Below the pieces are notes generated by a model. The model worked only from the letters and a program-made list of their open reading frames with translations, had not been told where the DNA came from and did no database searches. Source: an uncultured bacterium (GTDB lineage Bacteria > Vulcanimicrobiota > CADAWZ01). From it: 49,069 nt of DNA. The stretch lies in contig CADASF010000025.1 in the NCBI GenBank assembly GCA_902790465.1, forward strand, positions 1-49,069. The letters are read 5' to 3'. The position numbers were made by a program, and so were the translations under genes. Below are positions 33,292-41,497 of the stretch, one piece after another. How positions within the stretch are numbered: the stretch's first letter is position 1; every line of letters starts with the position of its first letter.

Positions 33292-34661
33292 TTTTTTAGC
33301 ATTCCCCCAGGCTTTTCTTCGTCATCCCCTTTGTTATTTTTGAAATTCAATATTATTGGAGAACCGATAAATCCAAAAGATTTTCTCACATAGTTTTCCA
33401 AATATCTCTCATAAGAAAAATGAATAAGTTTTGTTGAATTTACTTTTACTGTAAAAACAGGTGGAGCAGAAGATGTCTGACAGGCAAAATATATTCTCAA
33501 CTGTTTACCTTTATAAGAAGGAGCAGGTCTCATTTCCTGTGCTTCTCTAAACATCTTATTTACAATAGGAGTATCTATTCTTTTATTGTATTCACTTAAA
33601 ACCTGTTCAACAGTAGAACGAAGTTTATCAAATCCTTTTCCTGTTTTTGCAGATGTAAATAAAATAGGAGATGAAGAAAGAAAATAGATTATTCCCTTGA
33701 TATCTTCAAGCCATTTTTTTCTTTGCTCTAAAATCAACTGTTTTTTGCCTTTACATTTTTCTTCTATCAAATCCCATTTATTTACGATTATGATTGAAGA
33801 TTTTCTTGCTTTTTGAATTTGTTCAGCAACTTTTAAATCTTGGTTTGTAATACCTTCATCTGCATTTAAAACGAGAATTACACACTCAGATTCTTCAATA
33901 GCCTGTAATGTTCTTATTGTGCTGTAAAATTCTACTTTTTCGCTTATTTTACCTTTGCGACGAAGTCCAGAAGTATCTGTAACAGTGAAATTTCTACCTC
34001 CCAATTTTACTGCACTTTCCACATTGTCTCTTGTTGTACCACCTGTATTATGGACAATACTTCTATCTTCACCACACAATACATTTAATATAGAGGATTT
34101 ACCTACATTTCTTCTTCCTGCAAGTGAAATTCGAGGAAAATCATTGTCTTCTTTATCACTCTTATCAATTTTTAGTATGGCAAACATCTTGTCCATAAGG
34201 TCTGCTACACCTGTGCCATGAAGTGCAGAAATACAAAATGGAATTCCAAATCCCAATGAAGCAAATTCATAGGATTCGTTTTCTATTGCCAAATTGTCTG
34301 CTTTATTTCCAACAATTAAAATAGGCTTTTTCAATTTTTTTAATTCGACGGCAATTTGTTCATCTTGAGTTGTTATACCAGCCCGAATATCAACAACAAA
34401 AAGAATAAGAGAAGCCTCTTCGAGTGCTTTTCTTACCTGAACCTGAGCCATGGCTTTTATGGGGTCTGTAATATCTTCATCAATTCCACCTGTGTCAACA
34501 AGAAGACATCTTCTCCCTGTCCATTCACATTCAGAATATATTCTATCTCTCGTTATTCCTGGCTCATCTTGAACTATGGAAATTGTCTTTCCCAACATTT
34601 TATTAAATAGCTGTGATTTACCAACATTAGGTCTTCCAGCTATTGCTATTATCGGTTTCAT
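33288..34661 (-). CDS. der: Ribosome-associated GTPase Der (EngA)
   Basis: Der carries two tandem GTPase domains and a KH-like C-terminal domain and acts in 50S ribosome assembly. Two P-loops are visible, GRPNVGKS (residues 8-15) and GRRNVGKS in the second domain, with the G4 motifs NKAD and NKWD and G3 motifs DTGG and DTSG. The length of 457 residues is normal. I chose the ATG at 34661 because GGGAG lies about 10 bp upstream; a TTG at 34697 would add 12 residues. The stop overlaps the start of plsY by 4 bp. Confidence 0.96.
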   Translation of the reverse strand: MKPIIAIAGRPNVGKSQLFNKMLGKTISIVQDEPGITRDRIYSECEWTGRRCLLVDTGGIDEDITDPIKAMAQVQVRKALEEASLILFVVDIRAGITTQDEQIAVELKKLKKPILIVGNKADNLAIENESYEFASLGFGIPFCISALHGTGVADLMDKMFAILKIDKSDKEDNDFPRISLAGRRNVGKSSILNVLCGEDRSIVHNTGGTTRDNVESAVKLGGRNFTVTDTSGLRRKGKISEKVEFYSTIRTLQAIEESECVILVLNADEGITNQDLKVAEQIQKARKSSIIIVNKWDLIEEKCKGKKQLILEQRKKWLEDIKGIIYFLSSSPILFTSAKTGKGFDKLRSTVEQVLSEYNKRIDTPIVNKMFREAQEMRPAPSYKGKQLRIYFACQTSSAPPVFTVKVNSTKLIHFSYERYLENYVRKSFGFIGSPIILNFKNNKGDDEEKPGGMLKK

Positions 34662-34741
34662 AAAAATCTTCTCCCATATCTTATCGTCTTTTTTCAAAAT
34701 GTTTGTGACTTAGATCATAAGTAAAAAGAAACTATCACAAT

Positions 34742-36037
34742 TTAGCCTTCAATTGCTTTTCGTAAATCTTTAAATTCATTGCTAACAGTTATTATATGTT
34801 TTTTTGTTTTTTCTTGTAATTCATCTAGACTCATGCCATCAAGAAAATATTTACCATCTTTTAAACAATGACTTGGAATTATGACCTCATTAAAAACATC
34901 TTCATTTTCAATAACATGCAAAATATCTGTTCCTGTCATAAGTCCACAAACATCTACACTGCTTCCCCAAAATACACTTTCTGCCTTGTGAACTCTAAGT
35001 TCAAGATTTTTTGTATCATCAAAAAATTCAGCAATTTTTTTCATATAATCATAAGTCAAACAACCTGTTATTATACTAACGTTTCTTTTATTTGGCAATT
35101 CTTTTGATATATATTTTTTCCCCTTCATAAAACTTGTCAAAAAAAGCCTCATCATGCCTATTCCATTTTCAAGTTGTGGAAAATCTCCATAATATTTAGT
35201 TTTAGGAATTTCTGTTCCTGTCTTTATAAAAAATTCATCGGCTAAATATAAAAAATTATCTACATTATGGCGTTTTTTAAATCCTCTCATGAATTTATTA
35301 GCTATTTCCATGACATCTTTCATTTCTTCAACAGTGAAAGAGCGAACTCTGTTTTGGGCATGGTATTTAGTTAAACCAACAGGTACACATGCTATAGATT
35401 CAATATTTGGATAAAAAGCCTCTAAATCTGTAAGTGTCTTTTTTAAATGTTCTCCGTCATTTATACCTGGGCATAAAACGATTTGAACATGAAGTGAAAC
35501 ATCGAGCTCAACAAGTCTTTTTATATTTTCAAGAATATTACCTGCTTTTTTATTGTTCATTAAAGATTCTCTGACTTCTGGTTCAGTTGCATGAACAGAA
35601 ACATATAAAGGTGTTAATCTCTGTTTTTCTATTCTTTCCCAATCTTCTTCTGTCAAATTTGTAAGTGTTATAAAATTTCCAAATAAAAATGACAATCTAT
35701 AATCATCATCTTTTATTTGCATAGTCTTTCTGACATCTCTTGGGTCTTGATCGACAAAACAAAAATCACATCTATTTTGACAAATTTTTATTCTGTCAAA
35801 AATTGGATTTTCAAAAGATACACCTACTGGCTCATATATAGATTTTTTTAATGAGACAGTATTTTCTTTGCCATCTCTGATATATGTTACTTTAAATTTC
35901 TTTTCAGATGTAGCAATCATCCAATCTAAAACATCTCTTAATTCTGTGTCATTTACCGATTTAACTATGTCTCCTGCCTTTAATCCTGCCTTATCAGCAG
36001 AAGAACCCTTTTCTACTTCCTGTATAATTCCAGCCAT
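34742..36037 (-). CDS. DUF512 radical SAM protein with N-terminal PDZ-like domain
   Basis: This 431-residue protein belongs to the DUF512 family that combines a short PDZ-like domain (residues 4-65, GSSADKAGLKAGDIVKSVN), a radical SAM core with Cys86, Cys90 and Cys93 (CQNRCDFC) and the DUF512 C-terminal domain (TGCLTYDYM... and SVDVCGLMTGTDIL). The cysteine triad should hold a [4Fe-4S] cluster that cleaves SAM. The reaction is unknown. It is commonly encoded next to der, as here. An AGAGGA ribosome binding site lies 7 bp upstream of the ATG, within the duplicated plsC tail (36046-36094). Confidence 0.92.
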   Translation of the reverse strand: MAGIIQEVEKGSSADKAGLKAGDIVKSVNDTELRDVLDWMIATSEKKFKVTYIRDGKENTVSLKKSIYEPVGVSFENPIFDRIKICQNRCDFCFVDQDPRDVRKTMQIKDDDYRLSFLFGNFITLTNLTEEDWERIEKQRLTPLYVSVHATEPEVRESLMNNKKAGNILENIKRLVELDVSLHVQIVLCPGINDGEHLKKTLTDLEAFYPNIESIACVPVGLTKYHAQNRVRSFTVEEMKDVMEIANKFMRGFKKRHNVDNFLYLADEFFIKTGTEIPKTKYYGDFPQLENGIGMMRLFLTSFMKGKKYISKELPNKRNVSIITGCLTYDYMKKIAEFFDDTKNLELRVHKAESVFWGSSVDVCGLMTGTDILHVIENEDVFNEVIIPSHCLKDGKYFLDGMSLDELQEKTKKHIITVSNEFKDLRKAIEG

Positions 36038-36045
36038 TATCTATT

Positions 36046-36094
36046 CCTCTGTTTTTTTATCCTCAATCTGTTTTCTTGCTTCCTCAACAGGCTT
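36046..36094. repeat. 49-bp direct repeat, copy A (plsC tail scar)
   Basis: Positions 36046-36094 are identical to 36616-36664 over 49 bp. The latter is the genuine 3' end of plsC. This copy lies between the YoeB-type toxin and the DUF512 gene. On the minus strand it would encode the plsC C-terminus (KPVEEARKQIEDKKTEE) followed by TAG, then ATAATG of the DUF512 gene, so it is probably the original plsC end. Confidence 0.9.
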
Positions 36095-36351
36095 TAATAA
36101 TGATTTTTATATTGTGCAATTTCTATTGAATCGCCAACAACTCTATAAATAAGCCTATTTTTTTCATCAATTCTTCTACTAAACCAACCAAATAAATCAT
36201 GTTTTAATGCTTCTGGCTTTCCTATTCCATTCAAAACTCCATTTGATTCAATGTCTTTTATCAAAGCATTAATTCTTTTCACTGTCTTCTTATCTTCTGC
36301 TTGCCAAGATGTATATTCTTCCCAAGAACGATCAGACCAAATTTTACGCAT
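36094..36351 (-). CDS. Txe/YoeB-family mRNA interferase toxin
   Basis: This 85-residue protein matches the Txe/YoeB toxin family over its whole length: IWSDRSWEEYTSWQAEDKKT, then KRINALIKDIE, IGKPEALKHDLFGWFSRRID and a C-terminal YKNHY in place of the usual CRYHY. YoeB toxins cleave mRNA at the ribosome. The catalytic Glu, Arg and His residues appear retained (the last His in NHY). Its ATG overlaps the end of the antitoxin gene by 8 bp, as usual for this type II system. The pair sits between plsC and DUF512 inside a 49-bp direct repeat. Confidence 0.92.
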   Translation of the reverse strand: MRKIWSDRSWEEYTSWQAEDKKTVKRINALIKDIESNGVLNGIGKPEALKHDLFGWFSRRIDEKNRLIYRVVGDSIEIAQYKNHY

Positions 36352-36604
36352 CTACTAAATTATGCTCCTTACCTTTTCCATTTTCTAATTGTTCTATTGA
36401 GTCTTTCAAATAAAGTTGATTTGTTTCAGAATAAAAAGGATCGTTTGCTTCTATTGTAAATGGAATTGAACGAGTTCTAACTATAGCTTTTAAAAGCATT
36501 GTATAAGCAGTTGACAAAGTTAATCCCATATCTTTACATAAAGATTCTGCCTGTCTTTTTAATTCACTATCAACAGACATTGTAACTTTTACTGTTTTTT
36601 CCAT
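36344..36604 (-). CDS. RelB/DinJ-family antitoxin
   Basis: This 86-residue RelB/DinJ-type antitoxin has the N-terminal ribbon-helix-helix (VKVTMSVDSELKRQAESLCK, GLTLSTAYTMLLKAIV) and a C-terminal toxin-binding part. It should neutralise the YoeB-type toxin encoded directly downstream with 8-bp overlap and autorepress the pair. Its ATG follows the plsC TAA with no gap, and its ribosome binding site (GAGGAGG) is inside the plsC 3' end, so translation is coupled to plsC. No separate promoter is visible. Confidence 0.9.
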   Translation of the reverse strand: MEKTVKVTMSVDSELKRQAESLCKDMGLTLSTAYTMLLKAIVRTRSIPFTIEANDPFYSETNQLYLKDSIEQLENGKGKEHNLVDA

Positions 36605-37276
36605 TTACTTTTCCTCCTCTGTTTTTTTATCCTCAATCTGTTTTCTTGCTTCCTCAACAGGCTTCATGATTTCAGAAATCAAATTATGTGCAAAATTTTC
36701 CATATTCTCTTTTTCTTCCTTTGCATTTGAAGCCTTTACATATTGAATTGGTTTTCCAATAACAACTTTTACTCCACGTTTAAAATGAGGAATCCCTTTT
36801 TTAATAGTGATACTATCTTTTCCATTTATAATAGAAATAGGCAATACAGGGACACCACTCATTTTAGCCAAAAGAGAAACTCCCCTTCTGCTTTCTTTTC
36901 CTTCATCTTCTTCACTTTTCATTCTTCTTCCCTCTGGAAAAATACCAACAATTTCGCCTTTTTTCAAGAGTTCAACAGCTTTTTTTATAGTTGTCATTTC
37001 TGTTTTATCTCTATCAACTGGAATTGCACCAAGAGAACGAATAAGTGGAGCTAAAAATGGAACTGTGAAAAGTTCTTTTTTAGCCATGCAGTTAACTCTT
37101 CTTGCTGATATGGCTCCAAAAATTGGAGGATCCATATAACTTGTATGATTTGCAGCAAAAAGACAACCACCTTTAAATTTTAAATTTTCTTTTCCCTCTA
37201 TTTTAAGTCCACACCCCAAAGTAAATATAGTGTTTAAAACTAAATGGACAAAATAAAACCATATATGACCGAGCAT
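36605..37276 (-). CDS. plsC: 1-acyl-sn-glycerol-3-phosphate acyltransferase PlsC
   Basis: PlsC acylates lysophosphatidic acid to phosphatidic acid at the inner membrane. The catalytic HX4D motif is NHTSYMDP (His44, Asp49), and the FPEGRR motif, equivalent to FPEGT, follows near residue 113. An N-terminal hydrophobic helix (WFYFVHLVLNTIFTLG) anchors it. I chose the ATG at 37276, just after a strong GGGAGGAG; the longer frame to 37372 lacks a site. The C-terminus ends KKTEEEK. Its last 49 coding bases are exactly repeated at 36046-36094, beyond the inserted toxin-antitoxin pair. Confidence 0.93.
   Translation of the reverse strand: MLGHIWFYFVHLVLNTIFTLGCGLKIEGKENLKFKGGCLFAANHTSYMDPPIFGAISARRVNCMAKKELFTVPFLAPLIRSLGAIPVDRDKTEMTTIKKAVELLKKGEIVGIFPEGRRMKSEEDEGKESRRGVSLLAKMSGVPVLPISIINGKDSITIKKGIPHFKRGVKVVIGKPIQYVKASNAKEEKENMENFAHNLISEIMKPVEEARKQIEDKKTEEEK
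36616..36664. repeat. 49-bp direct repeat, copy B (within plsC 3' end)
   Basis: This copy is identical to 36046-36094 and forms the functional end of plsC. The two copies are 570 bp apart and bracket the toxin-antitoxin pair exactly, like attachment or duplication scars of an integrated cassette. Confidence 0.9.
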
Positions 37277-37383
37277 TCTCTCCTCCCTCTTCTGTCCTGT
37301 AAAATAGTAAAAACTGAAAGTCTCACAATTAACCACTTTTTCTCTTAGTCTTCTTACTTTTACGGAAATCAATTTTTGTTATT

Positions 37384-37698
37384 AGGGGTGTTGGTAAACT
37401 ACCAATTAGCCACTTTTGTGCGATATAAGTAACACATTTACGCTCCTTGCCTTAATTTTTTCTCCTAAATTTTTAATTTAGGAGCTTATTTGCTCCAAGG
37501 AGAAAAAATACTAGAACGATATCCATTTTTCTGCAGTAGTTCCATGCAAATTTTACTTAGAAAACGAATGATTGTTATTATAATTTAGTATTTTTAAAGA
37601 GGAAAAAATGGCCTAGTGAACATCTTATATCCAAAAAGTGGCGTAAGCTGAAAATAAACAATGTAAATTTATAAGAAATAAAGTTTACCAACAGCCCT
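37384..37698. mobile_element. MITE-like nested inverted-repeat element 2
   Basis: Terminal inverted repeats AGGGGTGTTGGTAAACT (37384-37400) and its complement (37682-37698) match at 16 of 17 positions and are flanked by a 3-bp direct repeat ATT (37381-37383, 37699-37701). The 315-bp element has no gene. Inside is the same nested hairpin as in element 1: GCCACTTTTGTGCGATATAAG from 37409 with CTTATATCCAAAAAGTGGC ending 37642. A smaller hairpin CTCCTAAAT/ATTTAGGAG lies in the centre. It was inserted directly after the cmk stop codon and fills the gap between cmk and plsC. Confidence 0.75.
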
Positions 37699-37700
37699 AT

Positions 37701-38381
37701 TCACTTTCCTCTTTCTTCAACCAATTTCACAACTTCATCAATTACCTGTTCTGCAGTCATGTTTGTTGAATCCAAAATTATTGAATCTTCACTTGCCTTT
37801 AAAGGGGAATCCTCCCTTTCAGAATCTATTTTATCTCTATTTTCAATACTTTTTTTGATATCCTCAAATTTGACATCTTTACCAGATTCTATCTCTTCCT
37901 TAAATCTTCTTTTTGCTCTCTCTTCAACAGATGCATCGAGATAAATTTTTAACTCTGCATTTGGCATTACAACAGTTGTTATATCTCTTCCAACCATTAT
38001 AACTCCACCATTTTCTGCCATTTTTTTCTGTTGAGCAACAAGACATTTTCTCACTTCACTAATTTTGGCAACATCAGAAACATTTTTATTTACACCTGCA
38101 GATTTAATCTCTGTTGTTATATCATTGTCTGCAATATAAACTCTGCAACCTGAAGGTAAAGAAAAATCTTGTTTTAAAATAACTGGATTTTCTTTTGCAA
38201 GTTTTATGACAGAATCTTTATCAGAAATATCTATATTATTTTTTAATGCAAGCCAAGTAACAGCTCTATACATAGCCCCTGTATCAACAAAAAGCCAACC
38301 AATTTTTTTGGCAACAGATATTGCAACAGTAGTTTTTCCACTTGCTGCAGGACCATCAAATGCAATATTTATTTTTTTCAT
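37701..38381 (-). CDS. cmk: Cytidylate kinase
   Basis: This 226-residue CMP/dCMP kinase has the P-loop GPAASGKTT (residues 9-17), the DTGAMYRAVTW motif (37-47), GRDITTVV (about 126-133) and ASVEERAKRR in the lid. It is a cytoplasmic nucleotide-metabolism enzyme. A good AAAGGAAA site precedes the ATG. cmk heading a cmk-plsC-DUF512-der-plsY run is a common gene order, although a MITE-like element now separates it from plsC. It is divergent from priA with a 230-bp intergenic region that must hold both promoters; AT-rich, no clear boxes. Confidence 0.95.
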   Translation of the reverse strand: MKKINIAFDGPAASGKTTVAISVAKKIGWLFVDTGAMYRAVTWLALKNNIDISDKDSVIKLAKENPVILKQDFSLPSGCRVYIADNDITTEIKSAGVNKNVSDVAKISEVRKCLVAQQKKMAENGGVIMVGRDITTVVMPNAELKIYLDASVEERAKRRFKEEIESGKDVKFEDIKKSIENRDKIDSEREDSPLKASEDSIILDSTNMTAEQVIDEVVKLVEERGK

Positions 38382-38611
38382 AAGTTTATTTCCTTTATGT
38401 TATTTCTCTATTTGAATTAGACATTTAATTATCTCAATTTAAACTTATAAAAAAGAATTTTCTATAAACAAAAAATACCCTTTTATTAATTTTATACGGC
38501 TTTTATGCTTATACAAAAATGAATTGAAAACAGGAATTTAAGTTTTATATAGCAAAAAACATCATACCTGATTTGCACATTTTCACTGGAAAAATGTAGA
38601 TAGAGGTTTTG

Positions 38612-40816
38612 ATGTATAGATATGCAAGTGTTGCTACAGATTTAGCATTTAGAGGTTTTGATACCCTTTACCATTATAAAATTCCAGATTCACTTCTTGG
38701 TAATATTTTTGTTGGAACAATAGTTGTTATTCCCTTTGGAAAATCGTTTAGGAGTGGTATAGTTGCCGAACTATATGAAAATGATGATAATGTTCCAAAG
38801 GGAATTTCTCTTAAATATATATCTTCTATTTCCGTACATTCAAATAAATGGCTTGAACAGGGAATAAAAATTGTTTTATGGATGCATGATTATTATGGTT
38901 GTCCATATACAGATTCTCTTTTAACTGTTTTGCCTTTCTATTTTTCTAAAAGTATCAAAAATGAAAAAAAACAGATGACCTTAAAATTGATCTGTTTTGA
39001 TTTTGATTTGATGAGTGAAAAATTAAAGCGTTCAGAAAAGCAGCGTGAAATAATTGAGGTTTTAAAAAATGCTCCACATAATGAAGTTTTGAGAGCCCCT
39101 GTAATGGATATAAATTCTTTGCGTGCATTGGAGAAAAAGGGATTTATACAAATTTGTTACGGAACTGAATATAGACCTCCTAATGAATTGAAAAGAGATA
39201 TTGATAGAACCGCTTCTGATATAAAATTGACAGAACAACAACAAAATGCTTTTGATAAAATTAAAAGTTTAATCGATCTTGAAAAGCCAAATGGAGTTTT
39301 GCTTCAAGGAGTTACTGGAAGTGGAAAAACACAGGTTTATATAAATTGCATAAAATACACTCTTTCAAAGGGAAGAAATGCTATAATTCTTGTTCCAGAA
39401 CTTTCTTTGACAGCACAATTTGCAGATATTTATAGGAGAGAATTTGGAAATTCAATGGCATTTATACATTCTGCGATGTCTCTTTCTGAAAAAAGTGATG
39501 AGTTGAGGCGTATTGCAAATGGTGAGGCAAGAGTTGTTTTGGGAGCGAGAAGTGCTATTTTTTCACCCCTTGAAAATGTCGGTTTGATTATTATTGATGA
39601 AGAACACGATCAGGCATATAAACAGGAGAGTTCGCCAAAATACCATGCAAGGCATATTGCAATAAAGAGGTCTTTATTTGATAACTCTGTTATAGTTTTT
39701 GGTTCAGCAACTCCTTCCTTGGAATCTTATGTGAGAGCATATAATGGCAATTATTCTTTGGTTTCAATGACATCTCGTGCATCTGGAAATTTTCCAACTG
39801 TAAAAATAATAGACATGAGAATGCCATATAACAGAATTAAAGATTCGATGTTTACAGTGCCGTTGGTCAGGAAAATATCTCAGGTTCTCGAATCTAAACA
39901 TCAAGTTATTTTGCTTATAAACAGAAGAGGTTTTTTCAACTATCTTTTCTGCTCAGATTGTGGTTATGTTTTTTCTTGTCCTTCTTGCGATATTTCTCTT
40001 AGATTTCATCAGTCGCCACCAAGGCTTTTATGTCATTATTGCGATCATGAAGAAGAGGTTCCAGATGTATGCCCTGAGTGTGGCGGATTAAATATAACAT
40101 CTTTTGGTGGGGGAACTCAGAGAACAGAAGAGGAAATTAAAAATTTTTTCCCAAAAGCTCGTGTTTTGAGACTTGACAGAGATATAGCTTCTCATAGAAA
40201 TTCTGCTTCTGAAATTTATGATAAATTTAAAAATTGTGAAGCAGACATACTCGTTGGTACTCAAATGGCTTCAAAGGGGTTTGATTTTTCAAATGTCGAG
40301 CTTGTTGCCGTGATGTTTGCAGATTTTTCTTTTTCTATGCCTGATTTTAGAGCTTGTGAAAAATCATGGCAACTTTTCATGCAATCGGCAGGAAGGGCTG
40401 GAAGGCATTTATCTCGTTCTTATTTTTATTTGCAGACATATAATCCTTGTAATCCGTCTGTTATGGCAATAAATGGTAGAGCTGAAGATTTTTTTAAATC
40501 TGAACTTATTGAGAGAAAAGAATTTTCCTATCCTCCATTTATGCACTTGATAAGAATTGTGTTTTCAAATGAAAATTCTGAGTTGTGTGAAAAAATTGCA
40601 AATGATTTTTCAACTTTTTTTAATTTTGAAGATGAAATAAAATTGGGTCCTTCACAATGTCCAATATTTAAGATAAAAGATTTATATAGATTTCAACTAT
40701 ATATAAAGACAAAAAATGTCTTGTCAAGTGTGGCTAAATATAGAGATGTGCTTTCAAAACTTGATTGCAAAAATGTGAATATTTCAATAGATGTTGATTC
40801 TTATTCTTTTTTGTAA
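38612..40816 (+). CDS. priA: Primosomal replication restart helicase PriA
   Basis: PriA reloads the replicative helicase at stalled forks. This 734-residue protein shows an N-terminal DNA-binding domain, helicase motifs (GVTGSGKTQVY near 232-242, DEEH near 329, GSATPSLES), and the insertion with four CxxC pairs: CSDCGYVFSCPSCDI then CHYCDHEEEVPDVCPECGG (about 450-490), which bind two zinc ions. The C-terminal motif VI region (QSAGRAGRH) is present. I chose the ATG at 38612, with AGAGG 6 bp upstream, over the TTG three bases earlier. Confidence 0.95.
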   Translation: MYRYASVATDLAFRGFDTLYHYKIPDSLLGNIFVGTIVVIPFGKSFRSGIVAELYENDDNVPKGISLKYISSISVHSNKWLEQGIKIVLWMHDYYGCPYTDSLLTVLPFYFSKSIKNEKKQMTLKLICFDFDLMSEKLKRSEKQREIIEVLKNAPHNEVLRAPVMDINSLRALEKKGFIQICYGTEYRPPNELKRDIDRTASDIKLTEQQQNAFDKIKSLIDLEKPNGVLLQGVTGSGKTQVYINCIKYTLSKGRNAIILVPELSLTAQFADIYRREFGNSMAFIHSAMSLSEKSDELRRIANGEARVVLGARSAIFSPLENVGLIIIDEEHDQAYKQESSPKYHARHIAIKRSLFDNSVIVFGSATPSLESYVRAYNGNYSLVSMTSRASGNFPTVKIIDMRMPYNRIKDSMFTVPLVRKISQVLESKHQVILLINRRGFFNYLFCSDCGYVFSCPSCDISLRFHQSPPRLLCHYCDHEEEVPDVCPECGGLNITSFGGGTQRTEEEIKNFFPKARVLRLDRDIASHRNSASEIYDKFKNCEADILVGTQMASKGFDFSNVELVAVMFADFSFSMPDFRACEKSWQLFMQSAGRAGRHLSRSYFYLQTYNPCNPSVMAINGRAEDFFKSELIERKEFSYPPFMHLIRIVFSNENSELCEKIANDFSTFFNFEDEIKLGPSQCPIFKIKDLYRFQLYIKTKNVLSSVAKYRDVLSKLDCKNVNISIDVDSYSFL

Positions 40817-40857
40817 ATCTTGAAAATGTATTGACAAAATCAAGATGAGGTAGTATT

Positions 40858-41493
40858 ATGGAAGAGAAAAATTGTCCTAAAAAATGTTGTAACAATAATA
40901 ATTCTTGGGGAGGAAAAAGAGAACAGGCAGGTAGGAAAAAGACATGCTTAAATAAGGTTTCCTTTAATAGGCGGATTAATGAAAATATTTTGAATATTTT
41001 AAAAAAATATGCCAATTTGCATGGGATTACTGTTACAGAGGCATTGGAAAGTGCAATTCTTCTTCAAAATAATATTTATACATTAAAGGGAGATGGTATC
41101 GTGAAGATAGTTATTCCTACAAAAAATGAAAAATTATGTAGTCATTTTGGAAATTGTGAATCATTTACATTTGTTGAAGTTGATCAAAAGGCAAATAATA
41201 TTATAAGTATTGAATCAAGAATTCCTGAAGAGGGAATATCTTGTCAGTCTGCAAGTTGGATTTCAGAACAGGGTGCAAATATTGTTTTGGTTGGAGGAAT
41301 GGGAATGAGACCAACTAATATTTTTAATCAAAATGGAGTTAAAGTAGTTGCTGGTTGTCCAGAACTTCCAATTAGAGAACTTGTAGAAAAATATTTGGCA
41401 AATGAATTGTCTTTGGGTGAAAATTCTTGTTCTGGTGGTCATCATGATTGCCACGGACACCACCATGGACAAGGACATAATTGCCATCATTAG
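40858..41493 (+). CDS. Fusion of RHH-like domain with NifX/NifB-type domain and His-rich tail
   Basis: This 211-residue protein joins three parts. Residues 1-80 carry a Cys-rich start (CPKKCC), a WGGKREQAGRKK motif and a helical part (FNRRINENILNILKKYANLH, TVTEALESAI) like small ribbon-helix-helix DNA-binding proteins. Residues ~82-190 match the dinitrogenase iron-molybdenum cofactor biosynthesis (NifX/NifB C-terminal) fold: KLCSHFGNCESFTFVEVD and VLVGGMGMRPTNIF. The last 20 residues are His/Cys-rich (GGHHDCHGHHHGQGHNCHH), suited to metal binding. No nif genes are nearby, so it is more likely a metal- or cluster-sensing protein. GAGG precedes the ATG; priA ends 41 bp upstream. Confidence 0.82.
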   Translation: MEEKNCPKKCCNNNNSWGGKREQAGRKKTCLNKVSFNRRINENILNILKKYANLHGITVTEALESAILLQNNIYTLKGDGIVKIVIPTKNEKLCSHFGNCESFTFVEVDQKANNIISIESRIPEEGISCQSASWISEQGANIVLVGGMGMRPTNIFNQNGVKVVAGCPELPIRELVEKYLANELSLGENSCSGGHHDCHGHHHGQGHNCHH

Positions 41494-41497
41494 TTTT

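Noticed and set aside
40858-41493. Nitrogenase cofactor gene (nifX) assignment
   Set aside because: No nif genes are nearby and the fusion with an RHH-like domain and His tail argues against a nitrogenase role.
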